From Chloroflexota bacterium (GTDB lineage: Bacteria; Chloroflexota; Dehalococcoidia; UBA2979): a DNA stretch of 38,128 bases. Where the stretch lies: positions 1-38,128 of the forward strand of contig CANKAU010000021.1 of the NCBI GenBank assembly GCA_947479915.1. Reading direction: 5' to 3'. Shown here in pieces: positions 7,845-15,310 of the stretch; position 1 is the first letter of the stretch, and every line of letters starts with the position of its first letter. The notes beneath the pieces were generated by a model. That model was not told where the DNA came from, made no database searches, and saw nothing but the letters and a program-made list of their open reading frames with translations. A program made the translations under genes and the position numbers.

Positions 7845-8291
7845 ATGCTGCTCGTGTACGTCATCCTCGGCACGCTGTTCGGACTTGTCCTGAGCCGATC
7901 GGGCGCGGCCGACTACAACTTCATCCAGGGCATGTTCCTGCTCACCAACTTCCAGCTCTACGGGATCATCGGCGCGGCGGTCGCGGTGACAGCGCCCGGG
8001 CTGTACCTGCTGAAGCGCTACGGGCGCACGCTGTCCGGCGCACCGATCAGCATCGAGCTGAAGCCGCTGCATCGAGGCAACGTGACCGGCGGCATCCTCT
8101 TCGGCATCGGGTGGTCGATCACGGGGATGTGCCCGGGGCCGATCCTGGTGAACATCGGCGAGGGCAAGATCTACGCGCTGGCCGCGCTCGCGGGTGCCCT
8201 CGTGGGGGCGGCGATCTTCGGCGTCGGGTACCCGGCGATCGCGAAGCCGCTGGGCCTGCCGGCGCTCGCCCGCGGCACCGGTGACGGCTAG
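7845..8291 (+). CDS. YeeE/YedE (DUF6691-like) permease, second half
   Basis: A 148-residue membrane protein with four hydrophobic segments. It carries the motif GMCPGPILVNIGEG (about 94-107), whose Cys96 is the counterpart of the conserved cysteine in the second half of YeeE/YedE permeases. An AAGGAG ribosome binding site overlaps the stop of the first-half gene, so the two are coupled. No rhodanese, TusA-like protein or persulfide dioxygenase lies beside them, although these often accompany this pair; the sulfur species is therefore not certain. A hairpin follows the gene. Confidence 0.87.
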   Translation: MLLVYVILGTLFGLVLSRSGAADYNFIQGMFLLTNFQLYGIIGAAVAVTAPGLYLLKRYGRTLSGAPISIELKPLHRGNVTGGILFGIGWSITGMCPGPILVNIGEGKIYALAALAGALVGAAIFGVGYPAIAKPLGLPALARGTGDG

Positions 8292-8313
8292 CGCGGAGGG
8301 GCGCCGAGGCGCG

Positions 8314-8340
8314 AGCTCCTGACGGATCGAGGTCGGAGCT
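8314..8340. terminator. Hairpin between convergent genes
   Basis: AGCTCC plus GAC (8314-8319, 8321-8323) pair with GTCGGAGCT (8332-8340), with one bulged T and an 8-nt loop. It lies in the 63-nt gap between two converging genes, so it could end transcription in both directions. There is no T-run. Confidence 0.45.
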
Positions 8341-8354
8341 ACGCGAGAGGCTCG

Positions 8355-9536
8355 CTACCGCCTGGTGAGGATCAGGGAGTCGCCGAAGGGCGTCATCCAC
8401 TGCGCCACCTGCGCGTTGGGGACCTGTCGGTCGCCAGCCTCGCCACGGAGCTGCTTCACCATCTCGGCGATGTGGTTGTAGCCGTAGAGGTACGAGCCCG
8501 AGAGCTGGCCGCCGTTCGTGTTGATCGGCAGCGCGCCGCCCACCTCGATGCGGCCGTCGAGGCAGAACTCGTGGGCCTCGCCAGCCTTGCAGAAGCCGAA
8601 TCGCTCGAGGGCTGTCCAGACGCCGACGCTGAAGGCGTCGTAGATGTAGCCCGCGTCCACGTCTGATTGCTCCACGCCGGCCATCGCGTAGACCGGCTGC
8701 GGCGGGGCGACGTAGTCGTACGCCGTCTGCATCGCCACGCCCATGCCGGGGCGCGCGAAGATCGCGTAGTCGTCGCGGCTGCCCTGGATGCCCTGGTGGC
8801 CGGAGATGAAGATCGGCGTCTTCTTCAGCGCACGGGCGCGCTCGACCGTGGTGACGATCAGCGCCACGGAGCCGTCGTTCGTGAGGCAGTAATCGAACAG
8901 GCGCAGCGGCGGCGCGATCTGGCGCGCCTGCATGTAGTCGTCCAGCGTCATCGGCTTGCCGTGCATCACCGCCTCGGGGTCGAGGCAGGCGTGCTTGCGG
9001 AACGCGACGGCGATCGCGCCGAGCTCCTCGGACGTCGCGCCGTACTGGTTCATGTAGTCGCGCGCGATGAGCGCCGTCGCGGAGCCGGGCGTGTCCAGGC
9101 CGTGGTAGTTCACCTGGCCCTGCCCGCCGCCCACGTCACGCAGGCCCTCGTTCCAGCCCGTGCGGTGCGGGAGGTACTTCGCGTAGCCGCGCGGGGAGAG
9201 CGAGGTGTTCATGATCAGCACGTAGTTGGCGAGGCCCGCGCTCACCGCCATCGCTGCGTGCGCGACACTCGTCGAGGCCCACCGGCCGTGCGTCCAGTAC
9301 TGCGTGGCCCAGCGCAGGTTGAGGCCCGCCTGCACCGCGAACTCGTCGTAATCGGTGCCCTCCGGCGCGCCGTGCGCGGTGGAGTAGCCGTCGATGTCGT
9401 CCTTCGTCAGCCCGGCGTCGTCCAGGGCGGCGCGCATGGCGGCCGTCTGGAGGCGCATCGCGCTCTGGTTGAGCACCATCCCGTACTCGCTGGCGCCGAT
9501 GCCCACGATGCAGGCCTGGTCCTTGAGGTCGAACAT
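8355..9536 (-). CDS. Thiolase-fold protein (lipid-transfer/SCP-2 thiolase-like), catalytic Cys absent
   Basis: A 393-residue thiolase-superfamily protein of the kind annotated as acetyl-CoA acetyltransferase or lipid-transfer protein. The N-terminus has the family pattern CIVGIGASEYG (9-19). Where active thiolases carry the acylated Cys (about residue 90), this one reads ASTSVAHAA, with serines and no Cys. The C-terminal active-site region reads NTNGGQLSGS, then YGYNHIAE with His355, instead of the usual GGxxAxGHPxGA. Such Cys-less members often work as subunits of steroid side-chain aldolases or acyl-CoA-processing complexes with a DUF35/OB-fold partner. No such partner is visible nearby. 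The ATG at 9536 has GAGGGG upstream. It is divergent from the luciferase-like gene. Confidence 0.82.
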   Translation of the reverse strand: MFDLKDQACIVGIGASEYGMVLNQSAMRLQTAAMRAALDDAGLTKDDIDGYSTAHGAPEGTDYDEFAVQAGLNLRWATQYWTHGRWASTSVAHAAMAVSAGLANYVLIMNTSLSPRGYAKYLPHRTGWNEGLRDVGGGQGQVNYHGLDTPGSATALIARDYMNQYGATSEELGAIAVAFRKHACLDPEAVMHGKPMTLDDYMQARQIAPPLRLFDYCLTNDGSVALIVTTVERARALKKTPIFISGHQGIQGSRDDYAIFARPGMGVAMQTAYDYVAPPQPVYAMAGVEQSDVDAGYIYDAFSVGVWTALERFGFCKAGEAHEFCLDGRIEVGGALPINTNGGQLSGSYLYGYNHIAEMVKQLRGEAGDRQVPNAQVAQWMTPFGDSLILTRR

Positions 9537-9662
9537 GCCGGGATCCCCTCGTGCCGTCCGCGCGGCGGGCGCCGCGGAGCCAGCGCATTCTACGCCCGCG
9601 CCCCCGCCCTCCGGGCCGGACATCCGGTTGTCGAGGTCGCGCGGATGCCCGAGGATGCCCGC

Positions 9663-10718
9663 ATGAGCACACCCGCGTTCGGCCTCAACCGCTTCGACTT
9701 CTCCACGCCCGACCGCTTCGCCGCCGACGTGGCCTACGCGGAGTCGCTGGGCTGGGACTACGCCTTCGTTCCGGACTCCCAGCTACGCCGCCACGACACC
9801 TACGTGCTGCTGTCCTTCGCCGCGAAGGCGACCAGCCGCATCCACCTCGGCCCGCTGCTCGCGAACCCGGTGACGAGGCACCCCAGCGTCACCGCCGGAT
9901 CGATCGCGACGGTGGACGAGGTCTCGGACGGGCGCGCGATCCTCGGCTACGGCATCGGCGACACGGCGGTGCACCTGGCGGGGCTCCACCCAGCGAAGGT
10001 GCGCGAGCTGGAGGACGCGGCGCGGCTGATCAAGGCGCTGCTGCACGACGAGCGCCCGGACGTCGGTGCGCGCCTCCCCGCGCGTCTGCCGCACCCGCGC
10101 CCCGTACCGGTATGGCTCGCCGCCGCCGGGCCGAGGGCGCTCCAGGCGGCGGGTCGCGTGGCGGACGGCGTGTTCATCCGCGCCGGGACGCACCCGGACG
10201 TGCTGCACAGCGCCGTTGCCAGCATTCGCAAGGGTGCCGAGGAGGCCGGGCGCGACCCGGACTCGGTGCGCCTCGGGCTGGTCACGCACACCGTGCTGAC
10301 GGATGACCCGGAGCGCGCGCTGCTCATCGGCAAGTCGATGGCCGCCGGCTACTACGAGTTCTCGCCGCACCTCTTCGCCACGGCGGGCCTCGAGTGGAAC
10401 GGGCCGGACGTACACACGCTCCAGCCGCTGGTGCACCCGGACTTCCACCACCACCCGGACCCGACGGAGTCCGGCCGCATCGTCGACTTCCTGCCGACCG
10501 AGGCTGCTGACTACTTCTCGGTGCGCGGCACGGCGGAGCAGATCACGGACCAGTTGGTCGCAGCGCTGTCGCTCGGCATCCCGTTCGAGATCGTGGTGCC
10601 ACAGCCGGTGCCGACGCCGCCGTCCGCGAACCCGCGTGACGGCTCTGCGTACATGGAGCGCATCGCGCGCGAGGTGATCCCGGCGGTGAAGGCGCGGCTC
10701 GCGGCGAACGGCGGCTAG
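9663..10718 (+). CDS. LLM class flavin-dependent oxidoreductase (F420/FMN type)
   Basis: A 351-residue bacterial-luciferase-fold protein. Family segments include LGWDYAFVPDSQ (about 23-34), the IHLGPLLANPVTRHP strand-loop and the DGRAILGYGIGD turn that lines the cofactor pocket. The sequence is closer to the methylene-tetrahydromethanopterin reductase-like branch that uses coenzyme F420 than to true luciferases; the cofactor is inferred. The ATG at 9663 is preceded by GAGGA. The open frame extends far upstream, but only antisense to the thiolase-like gene. It shares a 126-nt divergent promoter region with that gene and ends 3 nt from the convergent MBL-fold gene. An oxidative or reductive step in the same catabolic pathway is plausible. 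Confidence 0.87.
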   Translation: MSTPAFGLNRFDFSTPDRFAADVAYAESLGWDYAFVPDSQLRRHDTYVLLSFAAKATSRIHLGPLLANPVTRHPSVTAGSIATVDEVSDGRAILGYGIGDTAVHLAGLHPAKVRELEDAARLIKALLHDERPDVGARLPARLPHPRPVPVWLAAAGPRALQAAGRVADGVFIRAGTHPDVLHSAVASIRKGAEEAGRDPDSVRLGLVTHTVLTDDPERALLIGKSMAAGYYEFSPHLFATAGLEWNGPDVHTLQPLVHPDFHHHPDPTESGRIVDFLPTEAADYFSVRGTAEQITDQLVAALSLGIPFEIVVPQPVPTPPSANPRDGSAYMERIAREVIPAVKARLAANGG

Positions 10719-10721
10719 CGA

Positions 10722-11507
10722 CTAGATCGCAGCCCAGTGCGCGCCATCGAACCGGCCGAGGCCCGGCGCGGGGAAATGCGACAGCGCGACGAGTGCCTCG
10801 TCGCGGGCGGCGCGTCCGAGGAGCGCGTGGCGCGTGCGCGCGGCGACCTCGGCGTTCCAGTCGGCGGCGACCGGCCAGTCCGGCTCCGCGAGGCTCACGC
10901 GAGACACGAACGCGTCGCCGATGACCAGCGCACGCGCACCCTGCGATGTGACGACGAGGCCGGTGTGGCCCGGCGTATGCCCGGGCGTGGGCAGCGTGGT
11001 CAACGACGGCGTCAGCACGCGCTCACCCTCGATCAGGTCGAGCGCGCCGAGGTTCGCGAGGGGCGCGATGTCCCGCGCGACTGAGGCGGAGCCCGCGGCG
11101 GTGTAGTGGTCGAAGTCGATGCGCGGCACGAGGTATCGCGCCCGCGAGAACCGCGCGCGGCCGGTCTCGCGGTCGATGTTCCAGCCGGTGTGGTCGCCGT
11201 GCAGGTGGGTGAACAGCACGAGGTCGATCGCGTCGGGGCCGACTCCCGCCTCGGCGAGTTGTTCGAGGAGCGGGCCGCCGCGCTCCGGGCCGTTGCCCGC
11301 GTCCACGAGCACCGTCTGCCCGTCCGCGCGCAGCAGGTAGCACCCGAAGTTCAGCACGACGTCGCCGTCCGCAGTGAGCAGGTCGCGGTAGGTGTCCAGC
11401 GCGCTCACGGCGTTGTTCGGGAACATCCACGACGCGGGCCGCGCGCCCTCGCCGTCGGACAGCGCGACGATCTCGACGTCGCCGACCGTGATGCGTGCGA
11501 GGGCCAT
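10722..11507 (-). CDS. MBL-fold metallohydrolase
   Basis: A 261-residue metallo-beta-lactamase-fold hydrolase. The metal-binding motif HLHGDH is at 101-106. Further ligands are expected in TPGHTPGHTG (His), VIGDAF (Asp) and ALSHFP (His), completing a two-metal site. Length and motifs fit the lactonase/glyoxalase-II-like group rather than antibiotic-degrading enzymes. The ATG at 11507, with GGGAG upstream, was chosen; it lies 2 nt after the stop of the dehydrogenase gene. An ATG at 11534 would overlap that gene by 25 nt. The arrangement indicates one operon with the Gfo/Idh/MocA enzyme. The substrate is unknown; a lactone or thioester is a guess. Confidence 0.88.
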   Translation of the reverse strand: MALARITVGDVEIVALSDGEGARPASWMFPNNAVSALDTYRDLLTADGDVVLNFGCYLLRADGQTVLVDAGNGPERGGPLLEQLAEAGVGPDAIDLVLFTHLHGDHTGWNIDRETGRARFSRARYLVPRIDFDHYTAAGSASVARDIAPLANLGALDLIEGERVLTPSLTTLPTPGHTPGHTGLVVTSQGARALVIGDAFVSRVSLAEPDWPVAADWNAEVAARTRHALLGRAARDEALVALSHFPAPGLGRFDGAHWAAI

Positions 11508-11509
11508 GT

Positions 11510-12517
11510 CTACGCTCCCGGCAGATCGCGCCATGCGCCGGCGTCACGTGACGCCGACCACGCCTCGGTGAACTCCAGCATATGCAGGCCCTCGACGAAG
11601 CGCGGGATGGCGGCTGCGGCCGCGCGCTCGCCGCGGACGGCGGCGATGAACTCCGCCTCGACCGGCAGCGGCGTGGTGAGCGAACGCTCCAGGTCGGGCG
11701 GGAGCGCGATCGGCTGGAGCTGATTGCCGTCCTTCGAGGCGCGGAAGAAGCCGCCGACGTCCTGACCGCCCGCGTAGGCGAGGAGCGTGCCCTCCGTGCC
11801 GAAGACCTCGACTCGCGCCTGAGCGCCGCCCGCGATCGTGCTGTGCTCGTACGCGATCGTTGCGCCGCTGTGCAGCTCCGCGAGCGCGAGGTTCACCTGC
11901 GGACGGATCTCGCGCCCCTCGGGTGTGATGGTGGGCGGCACGTCGTACTGCTTGCGCCAGCCGAGGATGCGCGCGTGCTCGCCGAACCAGCGGTGGCAGG
12001 GCTCGAACATACTGCCGAGGCCGAAGAACGGCGTCTGCCATGACGTGCGCACGTGCATCACGTCGCCCACGGCGCCGGACTCCAGCACGGCGGTCATCGC
12101 CGCATCCTCCTTCACGTAGAAGGGGCCGAAAACGGCGGGGTACACCAGCGCGACCTGTCGCGGCGCGGCGGCGGAGGCCTCCACCATGCGCGCGGCCTCC
12201 TCGGCGTTGCGCGCGATGGCGTTCATCATCAGCAGGTGCTTACCGGCGCCGAGGATCGCCTCGACCACGCCCGCATGCATCTCCGTGCGCGTGCCGAGGA
12301 TCACCGCGTCGACGTCGCTGGCCTCGATCACCTCGCGCCAGTCCGCGGCGGTGCGCGCGAAGCCGAAGTGCTCCGCGACGGCGGCGCTGCTCTCCGCGCT
12401 GCTGTTCGCCACGGTCACCAGCTCGACGCCGGGGATCTGCTTCAGGGCGGGCAGGATCACATTCTTGCTCCAGCGCCCCGCGCCGATATGCCCGATGCGG
12501 ACCGTCTGTTCAGCCAT
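11510..12517 (-). CDS. Gfo/Idh/MocA family oxidoreductase
   Basis: A 335-residue NAD(P)-dependent dehydrogenase of the Gfo/Idh/MocA family. The Rossmann motif is GHIGAGRWS at 9-17. An alpha/beta C-terminal domain follows, with the substrate-side strands expected for sugar or cyclitol dehydrogenases. The usual EKP motif that provides the catalytic Lys appears as MMNAIARN, so the Lys is missing there and the chemistry may differ from classic members. The ATG at 12517 has a strong GAGGAGG site. The frame is open 27 codons further upstream without a better start. It is the first gene of a two-gene unit with the MBL-fold hydrolase. Confidence 0.85.
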   Translation of the reverse strand: MAEQTVRIGHIGAGRWSKNVILPALKQIPGVELVTVANSSAESSAAVAEHFGFARTAADWREVIEASDVDAVILGTRTEMHAGVVEAILGAGKHLLMMNAIARNAEEAARMVEASAAAPRQVALVYPAVFGPFYVKEDAAMTAVLESGAVGDVMHVRTSWQTPFFGLGSMFEPCHRWFGEHARILGWRKQYDVPPTITPEGREIRPQVNLALAELHSGATIAYEHSTIAGGAQARVEVFGTEGTLLAYAGGQDVGGFFRASKDGNQLQPIALPPDLERSLTTPLPVEAEFIAAVRGERAAAAAIPRFVEGLHMLEFTEAWSASRDAGAWRDLPGA

Positions 12518-12624
12518 CCGTGCCTCCTCGTGCCCGCCGCCAGCGGGGTGGCGCGCCGGGGGATGGTAGCCGAGGCGCATCGAGGCGCGTAGCAGCACGC
12601 TGATGGAGCGACGCCGGACACGAA

Positions 12625-12652
12625 GAGGCCCCGCACAGTGGCGGGGCCCCTC
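12625..12652 (-). terminator. Terminator of the CoA transferase operon
   Basis: GGCCCCGC (12627-12634) pairs with GCGGGGCC (12641-12648) around a 6-nt loop, 26 nt beyond the stop of the downstream CoA transferase gene on the minus strand. A short C/T-rich tract follows on that strand. Confidence 0.65.
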
Positions 12653-12674
12653 GAACTCATCGCCCGCCGACGCG

Positions 12675-13880
12675 CTACGCGCCCGCGAGGACTCCGCGTG
12701 ATCGCAGCGCGGTGATGTCGCTTGCCGAATAGCCGGCGGCGCTCAGCACCTCGTCCGCGTGCTCGCCGAGGCGAGGCGCGGGCAGCCGCACCGAGGCGGG
12801 CGTGTCCGCGAACTCCCACGGGATGCCGACGGTGGCCACGGGGCCGAGGCCCGGGTGGTCGCGCGTGTCGATCAGACCGATGAACTTCGCCTGCTCGGAC
12901 GCCACGAGCTCCGAGTAGGTGTTCTTCTCGAACGCCCATCCGTCGATCGCGCGCACGGCGTCGATCACCTGCTGCTTCGGCAGCTGCTTGAACGCCTTCT
13001 CCCACAGCGGCTTGGCCAGGTGAGCGTAGCGCGCGGTTCCGCCCGCGCCGTCCGTGTTCACCAGGTCGTACTGCGGGTCGGTCTTGATCCATTCCATGTT
13101 CAGGTCGCGGTAGAGCTGGTCGCGCTGCTCCTGCGTGGCCCGGTTGATGGAGAAGTAGATGTTCCCGTCCTTGCACGCGTAGCCGAAGTCCTGCGGCTTC
13201 ACGTAGGAGTCCAGGTGGAAGCCCCACCACTCGTCCGGGTGCGCCAGCGCGACCCAGAGCGTGGAACGGAGCGCCACGAGGCACCCGAACAGCGAGATGT
13301 CGATGCGCTGCCCGCCCACCTCGTCCCGCGCGAAGAGCGCGGCGAGCACGGCCTGCGTGCTGTAGATGCCGGCGAACATCTGCGCCGTGTCGGTGGCCGT
13401 GCGCACGGGCGCCTGGCCGATGACGCCGAGCGAGGTCGTGGCCTCGGACGCCAGCTGTGCGGACAGCTCGCCGTACGGCGGGCGGTTGGCCAACGGGCCG
13501 GACTCGCCGTACTCGGAGATGCAGAGGTAGACGAGGTTCGCATTCAGGCTGGTCAGCGCGTCCGGCTGCAGCTGGGGGTGCTGTGCCCACCCGGCGTCGG
13601 CGATGACCACATCGGCGTCCGCGATCAGGCGGCGCACGACCTCGGCGCCCCCGTCCGTGTCGATGTCGACCGAGACGCTGCGCTTGTTGCGGTTCATGCC
13701 GAGGAACGACGAACCGAGCGTGCCGAGCGCGGACGAGCCCCACCCGCGCGCGCGGTCGCCGCCGAGGCGTTCGACCTTCACGACGTCCGCGCCGCCGTCA
13801 CCCAGCTCCATGGCGGCGTAGGGGCCGGCGACGCCCTCCGCGAGTTCAACGACCTTGTATCCGTCCAACGGTCCGGGCAT
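12675..13880 (-). CDS. CaiB/BaiF family class III CoA transferase (second of a pair)
   Basis: A 401-residue class III CoA transferase. The N-terminal segment GYKVVELAEGVAGPYAAMEL and the ADVVKVE turn (31-37) are family hallmarks. Asp164, in TATDTAQMFAG, aligns with the nucleophilic Asp169 of formyl-CoA transferase, so the enzyme is probably active. These enzymes move CoA between carboxylic acids and form interlocked dimers. Its ATG overlaps the TAA of the preceding CoA transferase by one base (TAATG), so the two are translationally coupled and may form a heterodimer. Substrates are unknown. A terminator hairpin follows. Confidence 0.9.
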   Translation of the reverse strand: MPGPLDGYKVVELAEGVAGPYAAMELGDGGADVVKVERLGGDRARGWGSSALGTLGSSFLGMNRNKRSVSVDIDTDGGAEVVRRLIADADVVIADAGWAQHPQLQPDALTSLNANLVYLCISEYGESGPLANRPPYGELSAQLASEATTSLGVIGQAPVRTATDTAQMFAGIYSTQAVLAALFARDEVGGQRIDISLFGCLVALRSTLWVALAHPDEWWGFHLDSYVKPQDFGYACKDGNIYFSINRATQEQRDQLYRDLNMEWIKTDPQYDLVNTDGAGGTARYAHLAKPLWEKAFKQLPKQQVIDAVRAIDGWAFEKNTYSELVASEQAKFIGLIDTRDHPGLGPVATVGIPWEFADTPASVRLPAPRLGEHADEVLSAAGYSASDITALRSRGVLAGA

Positions 13881-15067
13881 TACTGGTTCCTCGCAGCGGC
13901 GGTCTTCGGGTCAGCGGCCAGCTCGGCGCGAACCTCGGCCATGATCTCTTCGCTGTGCTCGCCGTACTCGGACGGGCGGAACCAGCGCGCGGGTGTCTTC
14001 GAGAAGTGCCACGGCGGGCCGCCGGTCTTCACCGTGCCCCACGACTTCGTCTCGATATCCACCAGGTAGCCGTTGTCCGTGACCTGCGCGTGGTTCTTGA
14101 TCTCGTCCCAGCGCATCGGTCGGCCGCAGGGCACGCCCGTCTTGCCGAGCTCCAACACCCAGTAGTCCAGCGGCATCGACGCGAACACGGGCTCGAGGAT
14201 CGCGGACAGGTCGTTGCGGTGCGCAACGCGATCGGAGTTCGTCGCGAAGCGCGCGTCGTCGGCGAGTTCGGGCTTGCCGATCGCCTGGGCGAGGCCGCGC
14301 CACTCCACCTCGTTCGTCGCCTCGACGCCGAGGTAGCGCTGGTCCTGGCAGAGGAACGCCTGGCTCGGCGCGACGGACTGCGCCTTGTGGCCCAGCGGCT
14401 TCGGGTCGTTGCCCGACGACAGGTACTCGGTCACGCGCCCGGTCTGCAGCGCGGTGATCGCGCGCAGCATGGAGACGTCCACGCGCTGGCCCTTGCCGGT
14501 GCGCTTGCGGGCGAGCAGGCCCATCAGGATCGCCTGGCACGCGTAGTTGCCCGTGGTGGCGTCCATCTGCGTGAAGTGGCGGTAGATCTCGCCTTCCTCC
14601 GAGCCCTCGACGCCGTTCGCGGAGCCGAAGCCGGTGTAGTGCTGGATCTGGCCGTCGGCGCCGGGCAGGTCACGCATCGGGCCGGTCTGGCCCCAGCCGG
14701 TGACCGCGACGTAGACGATGTTCGGGTTCACCTTCGACACGGACTCGTAGTCCACGCCGAGTCGGCCGGCTACGTCCGGGCGCATGTTCATCAGGAACAC
14801 ATCGCAGGTCTTGAGCAGCTCGTACGCGTCGGCGCGGTCGTTCTGCGCCTTCAGGTCGAACTGGATGCCACGCTTGTTCATGTTCCACGTGATGTAGCCA
14901 ATGGACTGGCCCTTGATGCTCGGCGGCACGCCGGCACCGGTGACGTCGCGCGACTCGACGTGGACGACGTCGGCGCCCATCGCGCCGAGCTGCATCGCGC
15001 ACCACGGGCCGACCATGGCGATGGTCAGGTCGAAGACGCGGATTCCGGACAGTGGTCCGTTCGGCAC
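13880..15067 (-). CDS. CaiB/BaiF family class III CoA transferase (first of a pair)
   Basis: A 395-residue class III CoA transferase. It shows IRVFDLTIAMVGPWCAMQLG at the N-terminus, GADVVHVESRD (31-41), the MNMRP segment and Asp169 in TQMDATTGNY, which matches the catalytic Asp of formyl-CoA transferase. It starts with GTG at 15067, six bases after a strong GGGGGAGG. It is about the same length as, but clearly diverged from, the coupled downstream copy, so the pair is an old duplication. It probably activates an organic acid as a CoA thioester for the catabolic genes around it. No named substrate can be supported. Confidence 0.9.
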   Translation of the reverse strand: MPNGPLSGIRVFDLTIAMVGPWCAMQLGAMGADVVHVESRDVTGAGVPPSIKGQSIGYITWNMNKRGIQFDLKAQNDRADAYELLKTCDVFLMNMRPDVAGRLGVDYESVSKVNPNIVYVAVTGWGQTGPMRDLPGADGQIQHYTGFGSANGVEGSEEGEIYRHFTQMDATTGNYACQAILMGLLARKRTGKGQRVDVSMLRAITALQTGRVTEYLSSGNDPKPLGHKAQSVAPSQAFLCQDQRYLGVEATNEVEWRGLAQAIGKPELADDARFATNSDRVAHRNDLSAILEPVFASMPLDYWVLELGKTGVPCGRPMRWDEIKNHAQVTDNGYLVDIETKSWGTVKTGGPPWHFSKTPARWFRPSEYGEHSEEIMAEVRAELAADPKTAAARNQ

Positions 15068-15212
15068 GGGTAGCCTCCCCCTCCAACATCACGCACGAGG
15101 TATGGCGTGGTGGCGCGGACGATATCGCACCCCGGGCGGACTCGCCAGCCTTCACACGTGGCGGCGAGGCGGCTGCTCAGGAGCGAATCCGGGTGAAATC
15201 ACATTCCCGATA

Positions 15213-15240
15213 CTAACGTTGACGTGCACGTGATAGTTAG
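15213..15240. promoter_or_regulatory. 28-bp imperfect dyad, operator candidate
   Basis: CTAAC (15213-15217) and GTTAG (15236-15240) flank the palindrome CGTGCACG (15223-15230), all sharing one centre. Eleven of 14 base pairs of the dyad match. It lies in the 243-nt region between the divergent CoA transferase and DHA2 exporter genes, about 70 nt before the exporter start. Size and symmetry fit a TetR-type operator; the regulator gene is not in the window. Confidence 0.5.
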
Positions 15241-15310
15241 AGTCTCCAGGCATAGCCTCAAGAGGCGCACTTCCCGAGGGCGGTACCCGCGTGGACCGCA
15301 CCTGAACTGA

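Noticed and set aside
8667-9662. Long open frame upstream of the luciferase-like gene
   Set aside because: It is antisense to the thiolase-like gene, has a His/Arg/Val-rich composition typical of GC-rich shadows, and shows no domain; the real start is 9663.
12675-15067. Loss of catalytic Asp in both CoA transferases
   Set aside because: I first looked at the later VDVSM-type motif, but the formyl-CoA transferase nucleophile aligns with Asp164 and Asp169, which are both present.
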